In this document: positions 45,984-55,955 of the stretch, piece after piece
Layout: each line of letters starts with the position of its first letter
Numbering within the stretch: the stretch's first letter is position 1
DNA from: Rutpela maculata
Lineage: Eukaryota > Arthropoda > Insecta > Coleoptera > Cerambycidae
Length of the DNA stretch: 64,000 nt
Assembly: GCA_936432065.2 (NCBI GenBank)
Contig: OW386291.2
Location: 102,117,823-102,181,822, forward strand
Direction of reading: 5' to 3'
The notes under the pieces: generated by a model
Databases searched by the model: none
What the model saw: only the letters and a program-made list of their open reading frames with translations
Told to the model about the DNA's origin: nothing
Made by a program: the position numbers and the translations under genes

Positions 45984-46195
45984 ATAAAAATCCTATATAG
46001 ACCTTCTATAGCTACTTCACCAATAAATATCAATATAATAAATAATTTATCTACTTACTTGAATTCCGATTCCGATTCCTTAGATACTTCATCCCACAAT
46101 TTGTTAATAATATCTCTATTATGGTGCAGTTTTGACCGTTCATCCCATAGAGGAGCACGAGCTCGAATGGCTTCAATAAATTTTTCCACGTCCAT
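44185..46195 (-). pseudogene. MADF-BESS DNA-binding protein of the Harbinger element, two exons
   Basis: Accessory Myb/SANT-like DNA-binding protein that in this superfamily partners the transposase. Exon 1 (46195 down to 46059) reads MDVEKFIEAIRARAPLWDER then NKLWDEVSKESESEF, the first half of a MADF domain, and ends at a GTAAGT donor. Exon 2 starts at 45041 after TTCACAG with KLPPKKWKSLRDVFRAELKK, completing MADF, followed by SSWTFFNNMVFLKDLM, an acidic linker and a BESS motif (YHFLMSFLPSMKKMTYSTKM, about 44450-44500). Breaks: the exon junction is one base out of phase if the visible sites are used; a 7-A run at 44982-44988 (7 T on plus) needs one more A; an in-frame TGA at 44599-44601. Stop at 44185-44187. 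Identity is secure; integrity is not. Confidence 0.87.
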
Positions 46196-46428
46196 CGCTG
46201 TAAGTGGTGGCACATATACTGACAAATTTGAGCGAGTTGTGCGATAAAATCAAACTCGTTTGATTTTCAACTCTGAGCAAATAAAAGCCGCTACTAGCAA
46301 CGCATCGTATCGCTGTTTGTAGCGCGCAGTGTGAACATTTACATTAATAAGTGTGTGTTTATTTTCATCGCATCGCATCGCATAGCACAGCATAGCATCG
46401 CATAGCGTGCAGTGGGAACGTACACTTA

Positions 46429-47193
46429 AGCATTGCGCCACTATTTGCTCATTTTTTTTAAGTATGTACTGTTTGTTTTAAATATTAACTTTAAAAATTC
46501 TTAGCATGGCAACCTTAATTTTTTTGAAAATAGAGCAGTTAATCAACAGTTAGTAGTAACTGGTTGAATGCATTCTTAAATGTTGTCCCCAATTTTGCTT
46601 ATACATCTAACACTGTAACTTTCTTAATTAAAGTAAGGTCATCGATCGGGCTGTAAAGTCCTTTACATCTCGTGGATATATGACGAATCCTTGTTCTCAT
46701 ATACTAGAAAATAACCGTTAAGTTTAATTTAAACTGGGATAACTAACTATTAAAATGAAGAGACAGATAACCCTACTAAGACACGGCATAATTTTAACTC
46801 CAGTCGATGTATGCAGATGCGACGCGAAATTCGGCAACGTGGCAACATTCTGGCGTCACGACGCGTGGAACATTTGCATGTTAATTACCTATGCTTGTCG
46901 AGTTGAAAGCGCAGTTGCCTCATCGCTCTTATCGGGTTTATATTTGACAGATAAAAATCTAATTAATACCACTCATGGTCGCCTGTGGCAGACGTAAATA
47001 GCTTGGCTGTGTTTAAACAACTCATAGCCGTGTGATATTAAGCACACTTATACGTGCTAAAACGAAACACCGGCTACTTTAAATAAATAAATAAATACAC
47101 TGTATAATTTGTCTGAAAATAACTAATTATTTTAAAATGCTATTGATATTTTAAAAACTTTTAACACAACAAGAGTCAATGCTTGGAATGTAT
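46429..47193. other. Non-coding, nothing recognised
   Basis: An 80-codon frame at 46755-46997 has no recognisable domain. The rest is AT-rich. Confidence 0.4.
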
Positions 47194-47200
47194 AAAATCG

Positions 47201-48873
47201 GTGTCCGTGAAGTTGGCCGCCTCAAATGCGATTTTTTATGCTTTCTCCTTACCGTCATTTAGTACCTTATTTGTAACTATTTGTAACTTATATTATATAT
47301 ATCGAAAGTAACTTATCCCATCAGCAGATATTAAAAATTATATTTTTGCTGTAAACTTCCCGGGAGCCGCACGACTATTAATATTTTTAGTTTACGCTTG
47401 ACCTTCATTTAGTAACTAGTTTGTAACTATTTGTAATCCACAAGTTAGAATTTGTAACTACATCATCGCTGAGTAATAACTTATTAAATTATGACGTCCA
47501 ATTTCACGATAGCCATACGGCCTTAAAATTTGGATTATTTTTCCTGTCTATATTTAGTAAAAGTTAGTTAAATCTGTAATTTGACACGTGAATAATTTCT
47601 ACTAGAAATTTTTTCTTTGTGTAATGTAGGGAGGTTGCCTCAATCATTAATTAATGTTTTCCACAAAAATATCCTTGCGGCTATGACAATCACGATGACG
47701 GTCATACTAGGTTTTTCCCAATTGTCTCCTTTTCTGTTAACTCTACCCTAAAATTAGACATTGCCAATATTGTAGAAAATGAAAAGGGCAACAACTTTTA
47801 TTTATACTATTGTTCTGTATTTCCCTTTTACGATCTACAGCCGTCATGTCACAATGGCGAAAATTCATGTATTGGTATGCAGGTTTTTGCAATTATCTCT
47901 GCCCCGTTACTCTTACGTAGTAATTAGTTATTATGCATATTGTAGATTATAAAATTTCCCGAAATTTTTGTTTAAACAATTTTCTACTATGGTCAGCTGT
48001 TTAAAAATTAGTTGCTCGAAGTTTGAAAAAGTTTCGTTAATTCCGGAGAAACGGCTGCTAGGTTGTTCCGACGATATTAATAATAATTTATTACTCGGCG
48101 ATGAGCAGTTACAAATTCTAATTTAAGAGTTACAAATAGTTAGAAATTAGTTACTAAATGATGACAGGATTTAAGGCTGTATGACTACCCTGAAAGTAAA
48201 CGCCATAATTTAATAATCTATTGCTGGACGATGAAGTAGTTACGAATTCTAATTTGTGAGTTTCGAATAGTTACAAAGTAGTTACCAAACTATGGCAGAA
48301 TAGTTACAAATTAGTTACTAAACAGGGAGCTAATAGAGGACGTGAGCTGGGTTTAGACCATCGTGAGACAGGTTAATTTTACCCTGCTGATGACTCGTTG
48401 CGATAGTAATCCTGCTCAGTACGAGAGGAACCGCAGGTTAGGACGTTTGGTTCACGCACTCGCTCGAGCGGGCGGTGGTGCGAAACTATCATCCATGGGA
48501 TTATGCCTGAATACCAAGGCCGTATCCTTTCTAGTCGAAACTAAAAATATTAATAGTTGTGCGGCTTCCAGGAAGTTTACAACAAAAGTATAATTCTTAA
48601 TATCTGCTGATGGAATGAGTTACAAATTTCTGTATGTAACTTACAAATAGTTACAAAATAATTACTAAATGATGGTCAGATGTAAACTAAAAAAATTAAT
48701 ATTTTTGCGGCTGTCGGGAAGTTTACACCAAAAATGTTTTTTTTATTATATACTGATGGGCTGAGTTACAAATTTCGGTATATAAGTTACAAACGGTTAC
48801 AAATAAGTTAGTAAATGATGATAAGGAGAAAACATAAAAAAATCTCATTTGAGGCGGCCAACTTCACGGACAC
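47201..48873. mobile_element. TIR element carrying a 28S rRNA fragment
   Basis: 1673 bp. It begins GTGTCCGTGAAGTTGGCCGC and ends with the complement, flanked by 7 bp duplications AAAATCG at 47194-47200 and 48874-48880. The inverted arms extend several hundred bases (GCCTCAAATG, TCTCCTTA, CATTTAGTA, CCCATCAGCAGATATTA, AAACTTCCCG..GCCGCA). Inside are many copies of the motif GTTACAAATAGTTACAAA and its complement. No transposase. A 205 bp piece of 28S rRNA lies in the right half. A 7 bp duplication does not identify the superfamily with certainty. Confidence 0.85.
48339..48543 (+). rRNA. 28S rRNA fragment (relic inside a transposon)
   Basis: The stretch from CGTGAGCTGGGTTTAGACC to CGTATCCTTTCTAGTCGAAA is eukaryotic large-subunit rRNA close to its 3' end. 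It includes the sarcin-ricin loop (CTCAGTACGAGAGGAACC, about 48413-48431), GGTTCACGCACTCGCTCGAG and GGGATTATGCCTGAA. It is in the sense orientation and shows a few substitutions and small deletions relative to the conserved sequence (for example ACCATCG for ACCGTCG). It is not an rRNA gene: only about 205 bases are present, and the flanks are transposon sequence. A 76-codon frame across it is a chance reading. Confidence 0.93.
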
Positions 48874-48880
48874 AAAATCG

Positions 48881-50039
48881 TGGTTCATGTGACTGCAACG
48901 AGCAGCGCAAGTTAATATGTGGTAATGAGAATAACTTGTTGAAATTGTGGAATAACTGGATCACATAAATTATTGAAGTTAGCATTTGTCGCTTCTCTTA
49001 TTATCAAAACTTTCACTCAAAAGAGTGATTTTAGTTAAACGTCTATTAGTAATTTTGATATATACAGTCTATTTTCACAAATAGTAAGCGGTAAACCTTT
49101 TGTTGTTTAGTCACGACAATTCACGCTCGAACATGTTCGGCGATAATGTTGGTGAAAATAATTGTTATTTGGCTCGGTACGTATGTTTCAAAGTTCTACG
49201 AGAGTAGTTGACAATTGGAACGTCTCGTTCTGCGCTTGATTCGACGAACACAAGCCGAGCGAACATACTTGTATCGGAGAGGGTGATCAGGCTTCCTTTT
49301 TGTCGTATTTTCTACTAAAGTCGTGAGTTTTGCGCATCTTATTTTCATATTTGATACACTCAATTTTTACTTTTGTCATGTTGTTCGTTCATTACTCTAT
49401 ACAGAAGTCAGAGGATTATTTGGGAAATGTTTATTGTCCTCTTGAAGAAAATTTTCTGCGCTCAAAGCTCACTGACTTCTACTCTTTATTACAGAGTCGC
49501 CTAAACATACGAAACCTTTCAAAATCGCTGTCATCGTTTTAAGATCTATCCTGATTTGAGGCTCGCCATCATAGTATTTAGCTGAAGTGGTCCAGTTAGG
49601 TCCCGACATGTTATGGGAATCCACGAGAATGTTCGGTTTGGAGTTGGGCTCGAGGTATTTTCTCCAGAGCCGAGCATCTTCAAATGTCCGTGGAGGTTTT
49701 AAGAATAAATCACCGAGTATACACTACTAAAAGTTTCTGATTGCGATTTTTCGAATGAGTGCTGGGATCTACATAAGATTTTAGGAAATCTGGTAACAAA
49801 CTATCGTTCTCTGATATTCATGTAGTTCTTTCAGAAGGCATTGTTGAATTTTTTAAAAGTAAATACAATAGGAATTGGAAAATTTTCGCCTCTCTCTCTA
49901 CGAGAAAGGAAATGATACATTGCCCCATATTAACCTATGAACAAATACGGAATGTCATAAGACATGAGATATAAGGGTAAGAACTTAATTGTAGCAATAT
50001 AGCAATATTTTTTAATCCTGCGACCAAGCAGGAAACAGG
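48881..50039. other. Non-coding, nothing recognised
   Basis: A 70-codon frame (49330-49542) has a hydrophobic start but no family resemblance. No repeats of note. Confidence 0.4.
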
Positions 50040-50357
50040 TCAAAATCGTGGCTCTTTCAGGAAACACCTGCACACTATTTATAGAGGTGGCAGGTTTTGC
50101 GGGGATGAGGAAGAAACTTCTATCCCCGTCCTAACTTCCTGCCCTAGTCTTATGAGCTTGAGGCACAAGCACTTCGGCATTGGTTTTCCGATGCTGGAGG
50201 AAATAAGTAATACCCCCATAGGAAGCATTCTGGCCTTTGGATTAGCATCCAGCATGAACGGGGAAATTCCATAATTTCGTAGCGATAGCACAATGGGCCA
50301 CAAGGCCTGAGTGCGGCGACGTTAGGTTGCTCCGCTAAAAGAAGAAGAAGAAGTAGC
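50040..50357 (+). pseudogene. 3' end of an RNase H-type LINE (relic) with (GAA)n tail
   Basis: AT-poor stretch ending GCTCCGCTAAAAGAAGAAGA and a short GAA tail (50337-50354). The segment AGCACAATGGGCCACAAGG resembles the AGCACAATGGACCCACC end of the LINE at 57371-57960, and such C-terminal HNGP readings are usual at the end of I-group LINEs. No longer readable as a protein. Confidence 0.5.
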
Positions 50358-51434
50358 AATATAGCTATCATTGAATTCTGCTTTATATCAAAATTATTAC
50401 GTTGCTATTTTTGTCAGATTGCTGCGACAAACGTAGAAGGGCCATGATATTCATATTAATTGTTCGCTCAAACATCATAATTGTATCTCGAAAGTCGTGA
50501 ATATGCACCAAATAAATAATTGTAGACAATCACCTTACTAAAAAAATAAAGTTTTGAAAACGGAAATAGAACAACTTTTTCCAAAACATTAATATCTAAT
50601 CATTTAATTTTTCGTTACAGAACAGAACATATTTTTAGGTGTGAATGTGTTATGTTAACCAAAAGTATTAAATAACCAATCTCTGTCTGATCCATTTGGT
50701 GTAGAGGTTTTTTTAATCAAATTTTCAAATAAGTATTTTGCAGAAATGGAAATTATCCAATAAATAGTAATAATTCATTAGTTGCTATAGTGAAAATTTA
50801 TTATTTTTCATTCAGTCCCGTGAGACTTTTGTAAATATTTAATCTCTCTGATATTAAAAGATACAAATCTGCAAAAATATCACAATTATCCCAACCACAT
50901 TGGATTTGCCATTTTGAAGTCCTAACTTCTTCAAAATACATATGTTTTCAAACTTGTATGTGAAATAGTTATTCTGCATTTATTTGGAACGGAAATTACA
51001 TGGCTGTGCAAAAAATAGTACATGCAACTCGAAGAATGCGTTTTCATACTTCGTACGATTGGCTGATCCTACGAGAGTTGAAAATGCTTACGTCTTAGAT
51101 ACATAAATAACTATGTTATCTTATAAGGAGGCTAATATGAATCAGCGAATTTAAAGCTTAAGAAGTAGATGATAATAAACAGCATAATTAAGAAAATAAA
51201 GGTCCCGGTGAAGACAGTTTCTCTGGAGGAGAATAGTAGAATGAGGATAAAAAGCTAATAGGCTGGTAGTCGGAGTTGTAACATATGTGTAAATGACTTG
51301 TTGTTTCCCTATGAGTTGAATAAAGTAGTAGTGAAGATTTTAATGAACAAGATACTTTACAGTGTATATTTTAGAATTTAAGTGCAGTAATGCTACATTT
51401 GCACCCAACAAGTATTTGCAGTATGTGTGAATAT
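50358..51434. other. Non-coding, nothing recognised
   Basis: AT-rich. No coding potential or repeats identified. Confidence 0.4.
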
Positions 51435-51540
51435 ATGAAGGCATATTATTTGTTTGTTGATTTAGAAAAATTATATTACAAAGTGATAGAAAATAATGAA
51501 CTGATTAGGAGCATTGAGATAGACATGAATACATACCACA
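51435..51540 (+). pseudogene. Fragment of LINE reverse transcriptase (motif A)
   Basis: Reads KAYYLFVDLEKLYYKVIENN, close to the FVDLEKAYDKV motif A of many LINE reverse transcriptases, although the catalytic second D is replaced by Y. Only this short piece is readable. Confidence 0.5.
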
Positions 51541-51544
51541 AATA

Positions 51545-51715
51545 CTAGACAACCACCTAAACCAAAGCTAAGGTTGTCCGGAAGGTGATTAAACGATTGA
51601 AAAATGCAGACCACACCGACATTGTCAGTGTCGAAATTGGAGATCGAAGCCAGTATACAATAGATGATGCTTTAACCCGCTGCGCTACCGTACCACTTTC
51701 TACATATGAAGCAAA
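51545..51715 (-). mobile_element. tRNA-derived SINE, minus strand
   Basis: On the minus strand, GGTAGCGCAGCGGGTTAAAG (from about 51693) contains an A-box (TAGCGCAGCGG), and GGCTTCGATCTCC about 45 bp further contains a B-box (one extra base relative to GGTTCGANTCC). The tRNA-unrelated body follows (GACAATGTCGGTGTGGTCTG, CACCTTCCGGACAACCTTAG). No second copy lies in the window, so the 3' end is approximate. Confidence 0.6.
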
Positions 51716-51937
51716 TATTAAGTTAATGATGAACCAAAAAAAGAGGGCGTTACATCCCAAAATCGTAAATGCCACATAGCTATAGACACCGACAGATCGG
51801 AATTATTCAACTGCTTAGGACCATAATATGCAAGATCTTATTTGGATGCTGACATTAATTCTAAAATCACTTTATTTTAACAAAAAAATCACTCACTGAA
51901 ATAAAAAAATGCAAGTAACTAGGTGAAGCTAATCAGA

Positions 51938-52430
51938 AATAATAATAATAATAATAATTTTCCCACCGTCAGGCAAATACAAGCCAACAAGCCTGACGTA
52001 GTCCTCCTCGACCATCAACTCAAGACAATGTTTGTCGTGGAGTTCTCGGTTCCCACGGAGAACAACATTGTCTCGAAGGAGAAGGAAAAACGGACAAAAT
52101 ACTGAGATTTGCTCTTCGAACTTCGCAGACTCTATCCAGACCATATTGTTAAGATAGTGGTACTGATTATAGGAACCCTCGGTGGAATGAGATACACACT
52201 GCTTTCGGAACTTAAGATCATACCGGCATCGGCATGCCGAATTCGGCAGAGGCCTTAGCCGGCAGAATGCAGAAGGCCGTCATCCTCTATTCATTACTCT
52301 ACTCAGGGCACACGATTCTCGGTCCCAGTACTCACTTACCCCACGGGTGTGGGGAGTGGCTGCCAGTACTACCAGCTCCCCTCTGTGAGGGTCGGAGCCA
52401 CAGAGAAGGGTGACCGGTTTTCAACAAATA
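51938..52430 (+). pseudogene. C-terminal endonuclease-like part of an RLE-type LINE (relic)
   Basis: Starts at an (AAT)n run (51938-51957). VRQIQANKPDVVLLDHQLKT and MFVVEFSVPTENNIVSKEKE, then a frameshift and FELRRLYPDHIVKIVVL with GTLGGM, follow the pattern of the restriction-like endonuclease region at the C-terminus of R2/R4-type LINEs, where an (R/K)PD motif and a downstream acidic residue are catalytic. The rest (52200-52430) is relatively GC-rich 3' sequence ending near GGTGACCGGTTTTCAAC. It abuts the tail of the minus-strand LINE. Confidence 0.6.
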
Positions 52431-52683
52431 ATTATAATAGTAATAATAATAATACTTTATTAATCCTTTAGACCATTATACATGATATAGGATAAGTCAA
52501 TTTTACAAACATATGTATTTAATACGTCAATAACGTAAGTACCAATAATACAGAGGGAAAAAAATTGAATAAATAGATAAATATAAATATAAATATACCT
52601 ACACGCATTGTAAATAGTCTACATATTATGTAAAACATAAAAGTACAAGTACCAAAATAAAAAGAATAACAACAGTAAACATA

Positions 52684-55575
52684 AAGGACCCCGCACACCA
52701 TATAGGGGATTTCTGCCTCCAGTCAAATTTAATCTAACCCACGTAAAAATGTGTTTTTGAACCCCCTGAATAAATGTTCAAATGCAGCCAGGTCCGAAAA
52801 GGTCTTCGCTTAGAGATATGGAGCCCTAAAGATCGTTCCAAATCCAAAATCGCGTGAAGCGCCCAAAGTTACTTCAATAGTAAAACAACGAAATATTAAG
52901 ATTTATTTGACACTTTCTTATTTATGTTTCACTTGTCAATAATGACATTGTTTTGATTCATTGAACAGGTAACACGGCTTTCTTTCATAATCATGGCGAA
53001 TAGGATAAATTATTATGTTTGTGATGAGAGACATCCACCTCGGTTCATGCCACGTCATATAAATATGAATGAAAATAGACGAGAAATCGCTGTTCGAAGA
53101 AGCAATTTTAGGCGGCCGCTAGAAGATATTCAGGAAGACGATCGGATTTGCTTTAATTGCACTATTTCAATTTTGGAAGAGATATTGCCCAAGATCCAAA
53201 TTGTCCATACCCCAACGTCTTAAGGTAAGCGCGTAATCACCCTTAAATATTTTGCGGTGGCGATGATTATACCCAACTTTTATCCTTGGAATTTAGAGCA
53301 AAAATTCTTGTTTTGAAAAATATTTTTGTTCCCGATACCGCTAGAACATATGTCGCACACATTAACGATAACGGCTTCGTACCGCGATTATTATTGGATG
53401 GATTAACTTCCTTTAGTAGACCTTATAAATTCCAAGCTAATGAATTATCTGAACTTCTACAATCTTTTAGAGAATCGCTTCTACACAAGATTACAACGAC
53501 AAAAATTCATTTACCGAGGAAGATTTTAAAGTTTTGTGCGGCATAACTCGAGAGCAATTCAGGGATTTGTTTACCTATTGCGATTCTGTACCCAGAACCT
53601 CTTAGAAATAAGCATCGCATCGTAAGAAAAAAGATTTGATTATGTTTCTGTGCAAACTTCGTCAAGGTTTGTCAGATGAGTTTTTGAGAGTCGTGTTTAA
53701 GTATTCTACGTGTCAAGCAGTGAGTATGTCAATTCAAAAAACACGGGAATCCTTGATAACGCGTTTTGTTTATTTAAATGTTGGTCTTACTGCATTGACT
53801 AGAGAAGAATACATTGATCGACGTGTACGTGTACCGTGACTTACCACAATAATATGCGTTGATGGGACATATGTATATCTTAACAAAACCAGCAATTTTA
53901 GAGAGTTGAAGCAAACATTTTCGGTTCACAAACATCGTCATCTTGAAAAGCCTGCTCTTCTGGTTGCTCCAACCTGTTATATATTGGATATCCATGGTCC
54001 TTATTTCAGCGACTCGAGAATTAATGATGCTGTAATACGGCAAAATGAACTTGATGCATTAAATAAATGGGCTGAAGAGGGAGATATCATTATCGCTGAT
54101 CGAGATTATGACGATATAAAAGAGCAACTACGAGATCTCGGATATTCCTACAGGATTCCACCGACCCTAGGACGTAGAGAGAAACAACTTTCCACTGAAG
54201 ATGCAAACGAAGCGCGGGTTACTACAAAAACTCGTTGGATCGTAGAATCGAGAAACGGACACATCAAGTCAATTTTTAAGTTTCTAGACAAAGTCATGTC
54301 GATCATTCATGCAGTAAACATACGTGACTTCTACAGAATTTCTGCAGCAATTATAAATAAATACGAGGCAAAAATATACATAGAGGGAGCAAATGCCGAC
54401 CTCGCACGAGAAATTCTAACAAAAGCTTGGAATTTCTGCGAGAGTTGACGTTTGGAGTGTACCAAGTGAATCTGGCACCTGCTTATATTCAAAATAAATT
54501 ACAAAGAGATGGCACAGAAGAATTTCAGTTTGATGAACTCATAGAAAAAGAAGGTTTTATGAGAGTTCGAGTATACTCGCGATTTCGACGTGATACAAAA
54601 TACTAACTGTGGGTTGCTTACTCATTCAATCAAAAAAATGTTCAAGTCATTCCAGATCAAGAAAAAATCCTGGCATATTATTGCACTTGCAAAACGGGTG
54701 CGAGAACGCTTGGTATGTACGCACACGTGACTGCCGCGGCCGTGTTATGGTTCTTGGGTTATGCAAGGCATCAAAAACTGGTCAAATATCCAAATACGTT
54801 GCTTTTAGATAATATTATTGATGCTGGACCACCACAGGAACTTGAACTTCGAGTTGCATAGCAGCAATTTCGTTATAACATCATCTAGAAACATGAAACA
54901 TTCTCTGTATAGTTGTAGTCATTTTTCGAATATTGTTATTGCGTCGCGAAAATAAAAAAAAAATTTACATGGTATCCTCATCGAATCTATTTTTTCAGTC
55001 ATGAACCCCCCCAAAAATACAGTAAAAATCAAGGTCAAGGCCAATTCAGCACGGCACTCACAGTTTCAAAGATACAATGTATTTTAGATGGCCGATTTTT
55101 GCCCTTCTGTCAAAAATCAGAAATACATTGTATCTTTGAAAAAATGTGAACCGCGCCGAATCGCCCTCGATTTTGGCCGTATCTCGAGGGCTAGAACTAA
55201 AATAAAAACGATTTTAACAGAAGTTTTTTATTTAGAAAAAAAAAGTATCACAATTTTATTCTTGAATTGAAAAAACTGCAGCGAAGCCCGTGAAGACCCA
55301 CGGTGTCATTAACACGAGTAAGAAATATGGTGTTATTTAAGAATTAATTATGCAGTTTTGAATTTCCATAAAATCAAAGCCAACTTTAGTTTAATTTTTT
55401 TCAATTTTAAAACGTATTTGGAACGATCTTTTGGGCTCCATATCTCAAAGCGAAGACCTTTTCGGTCCTGGCTGCATTTGAACATTTGTTCAGAGGGTTC
55501 AAAAGAACATTTTTAAGTGGATTAGATTAAATTTGACTGGAGGCAGAAATCCCCTATATGGTGTGCGGGGTCCTT
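52684..55575 (+). mobile_element. ISL2EU-like DNA transposon
   Basis: About 2.9 kb with ~170 bp TIRs: AAGGACCCCGCACACCATAT at 52684 and its complement ending at 55575, continuing through GGGGATTTCTGCCTCCAGTC, CAAATG..CAGCCAGG and GACCTTTTCGG. The flanking duplication is TA (or AT, since TAT/ATA contexts are ambiguous). It encodes a DDE transposase with a C-terminal SWIM-like zinc finger. A local hairpin (CAAAGATACAATGTATTT) lies at 55073-55138. Confidence 0.85.
52993..54861 (+). pseudogene. ISL2EU-like transposase with SWIM domain, degraded
   Basis: N-terminal readings MANRINYYVCDERHPPRF and a C-x2-C-like FNCTIS (52993-53223), then FRAKILVLKNIF and a middle region (53286-53839) with stops at 53544-53546 and 53837-53839. 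The DDE core has D in ICVDGTYVYL (53861), LVAPTCYILDIHGPYFSD, D in IIIADRDYDD and E in TRWIVESRNGHIK. It continues past a stop at 54446-54448 as AYIQNKLQRDGTEEFQFDEL and FMRVRVYSRFRRDTKY. It ends with a SWIM-type finger: YYCTCKTGARTLG followed by YAH where CAH is expected, so the third cysteine is lost. Final stop at about 54859. At least three in-frame stops and several frameshifts. The superfamily name rests on the DDE_Tnp_4-like core, the 2 bp duplication and family knowledge. Confidence 0.8.
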
Positions 55576-55955
55576 TATCTATTAAGGAATGCATCAACGT
55601 CATAAAATGCACCGTCTGATAACATATTTTTAACTTTAAGTTTGTATGAATTAAAATTTTTGATAATTTTTAAATCAAGGGGCAAATAATTATACAATTT
55701 AATACACCAGTAGAATGGGGATTTTTCAAATAATGTAGAATTATGCGATAGTATTAAGAGGTCACTGCTTCTTGTGATATAATTATGACGAAATGAAACT
55801 TTATCAAATAGGGTAAGTTTATTTTTACGAAACATAACCATTTATAAATAAAAATTGATGGAGTTGTAAGTAATTTATTTGATTTGAAAGTATATTTACA
55901 GCTTTCCCCTGGTTTTAAGTTAAATATTAAACATATGAGTATGCGAGTATGCAAG
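55575..55955 (-). pseudogene. C-terminus of a CR1/Jockey-like LINE reverse transcriptase
   Basis: Minus-strand frame: SFRHNYITRSSDLLILSHNS, then TLFEKSPFYWCIKLYNYLPL and FYDVDAFLNR, the characteristic conserved tail of LINE ORF2 proteins. It ends at the junction with the ISL2EU-like element, whose first bases complete the stop codon. Truncated at its 5' side. Confidence 0.8.

Larger units (their letters stand above)
43357..46425. mobile_element. PIF/Harbinger transposon with interleaved transposase and MADF-BESS genes
   Basis: 3069 bp, TIR GTGTACGTTCCCACTGCAC at both ends (43357 and complement ending 46425), flanked by the TTA target duplication at 43354-43356 and 46426-46428. Subterminal regions have repeated GCTATGCTATG (left) and GCATCGCATCG (right) motifs, likely binding sites. 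It encodes a two-exon transposase (+) and a two-exon MADF-BESS protein (-), each with one exon inside the other's intron. Both genes carry breaks and the left half holds a 290 bp secondary insertion. TSD, TIR and both proteins agree on the superfamily. Confidence 0.95.
52431..55955 (-). mobile_element. Minus-strand LINE fragment split by an ISL2EU-like transposon
   Basis: The C-terminal coding part is at 55575-55955 and the 3' end, with an (ATT)n tail on the minus strand, at about 52431-52683. The transposon at 52684-55575 lies between them. Joining the flanks with a single TA or AT gives a continuous sequence. Confidence 0.75.

Noticed and set aside
46755..46997. 80-codon plus-strand frame
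   Set aside because: No recognisable domain, no start context, not in any element.
48363..48593. 76-codon frame on the plus strand
   Set aside because: It lies across the 28S rRNA fragment; the reading has no meaning as protein.
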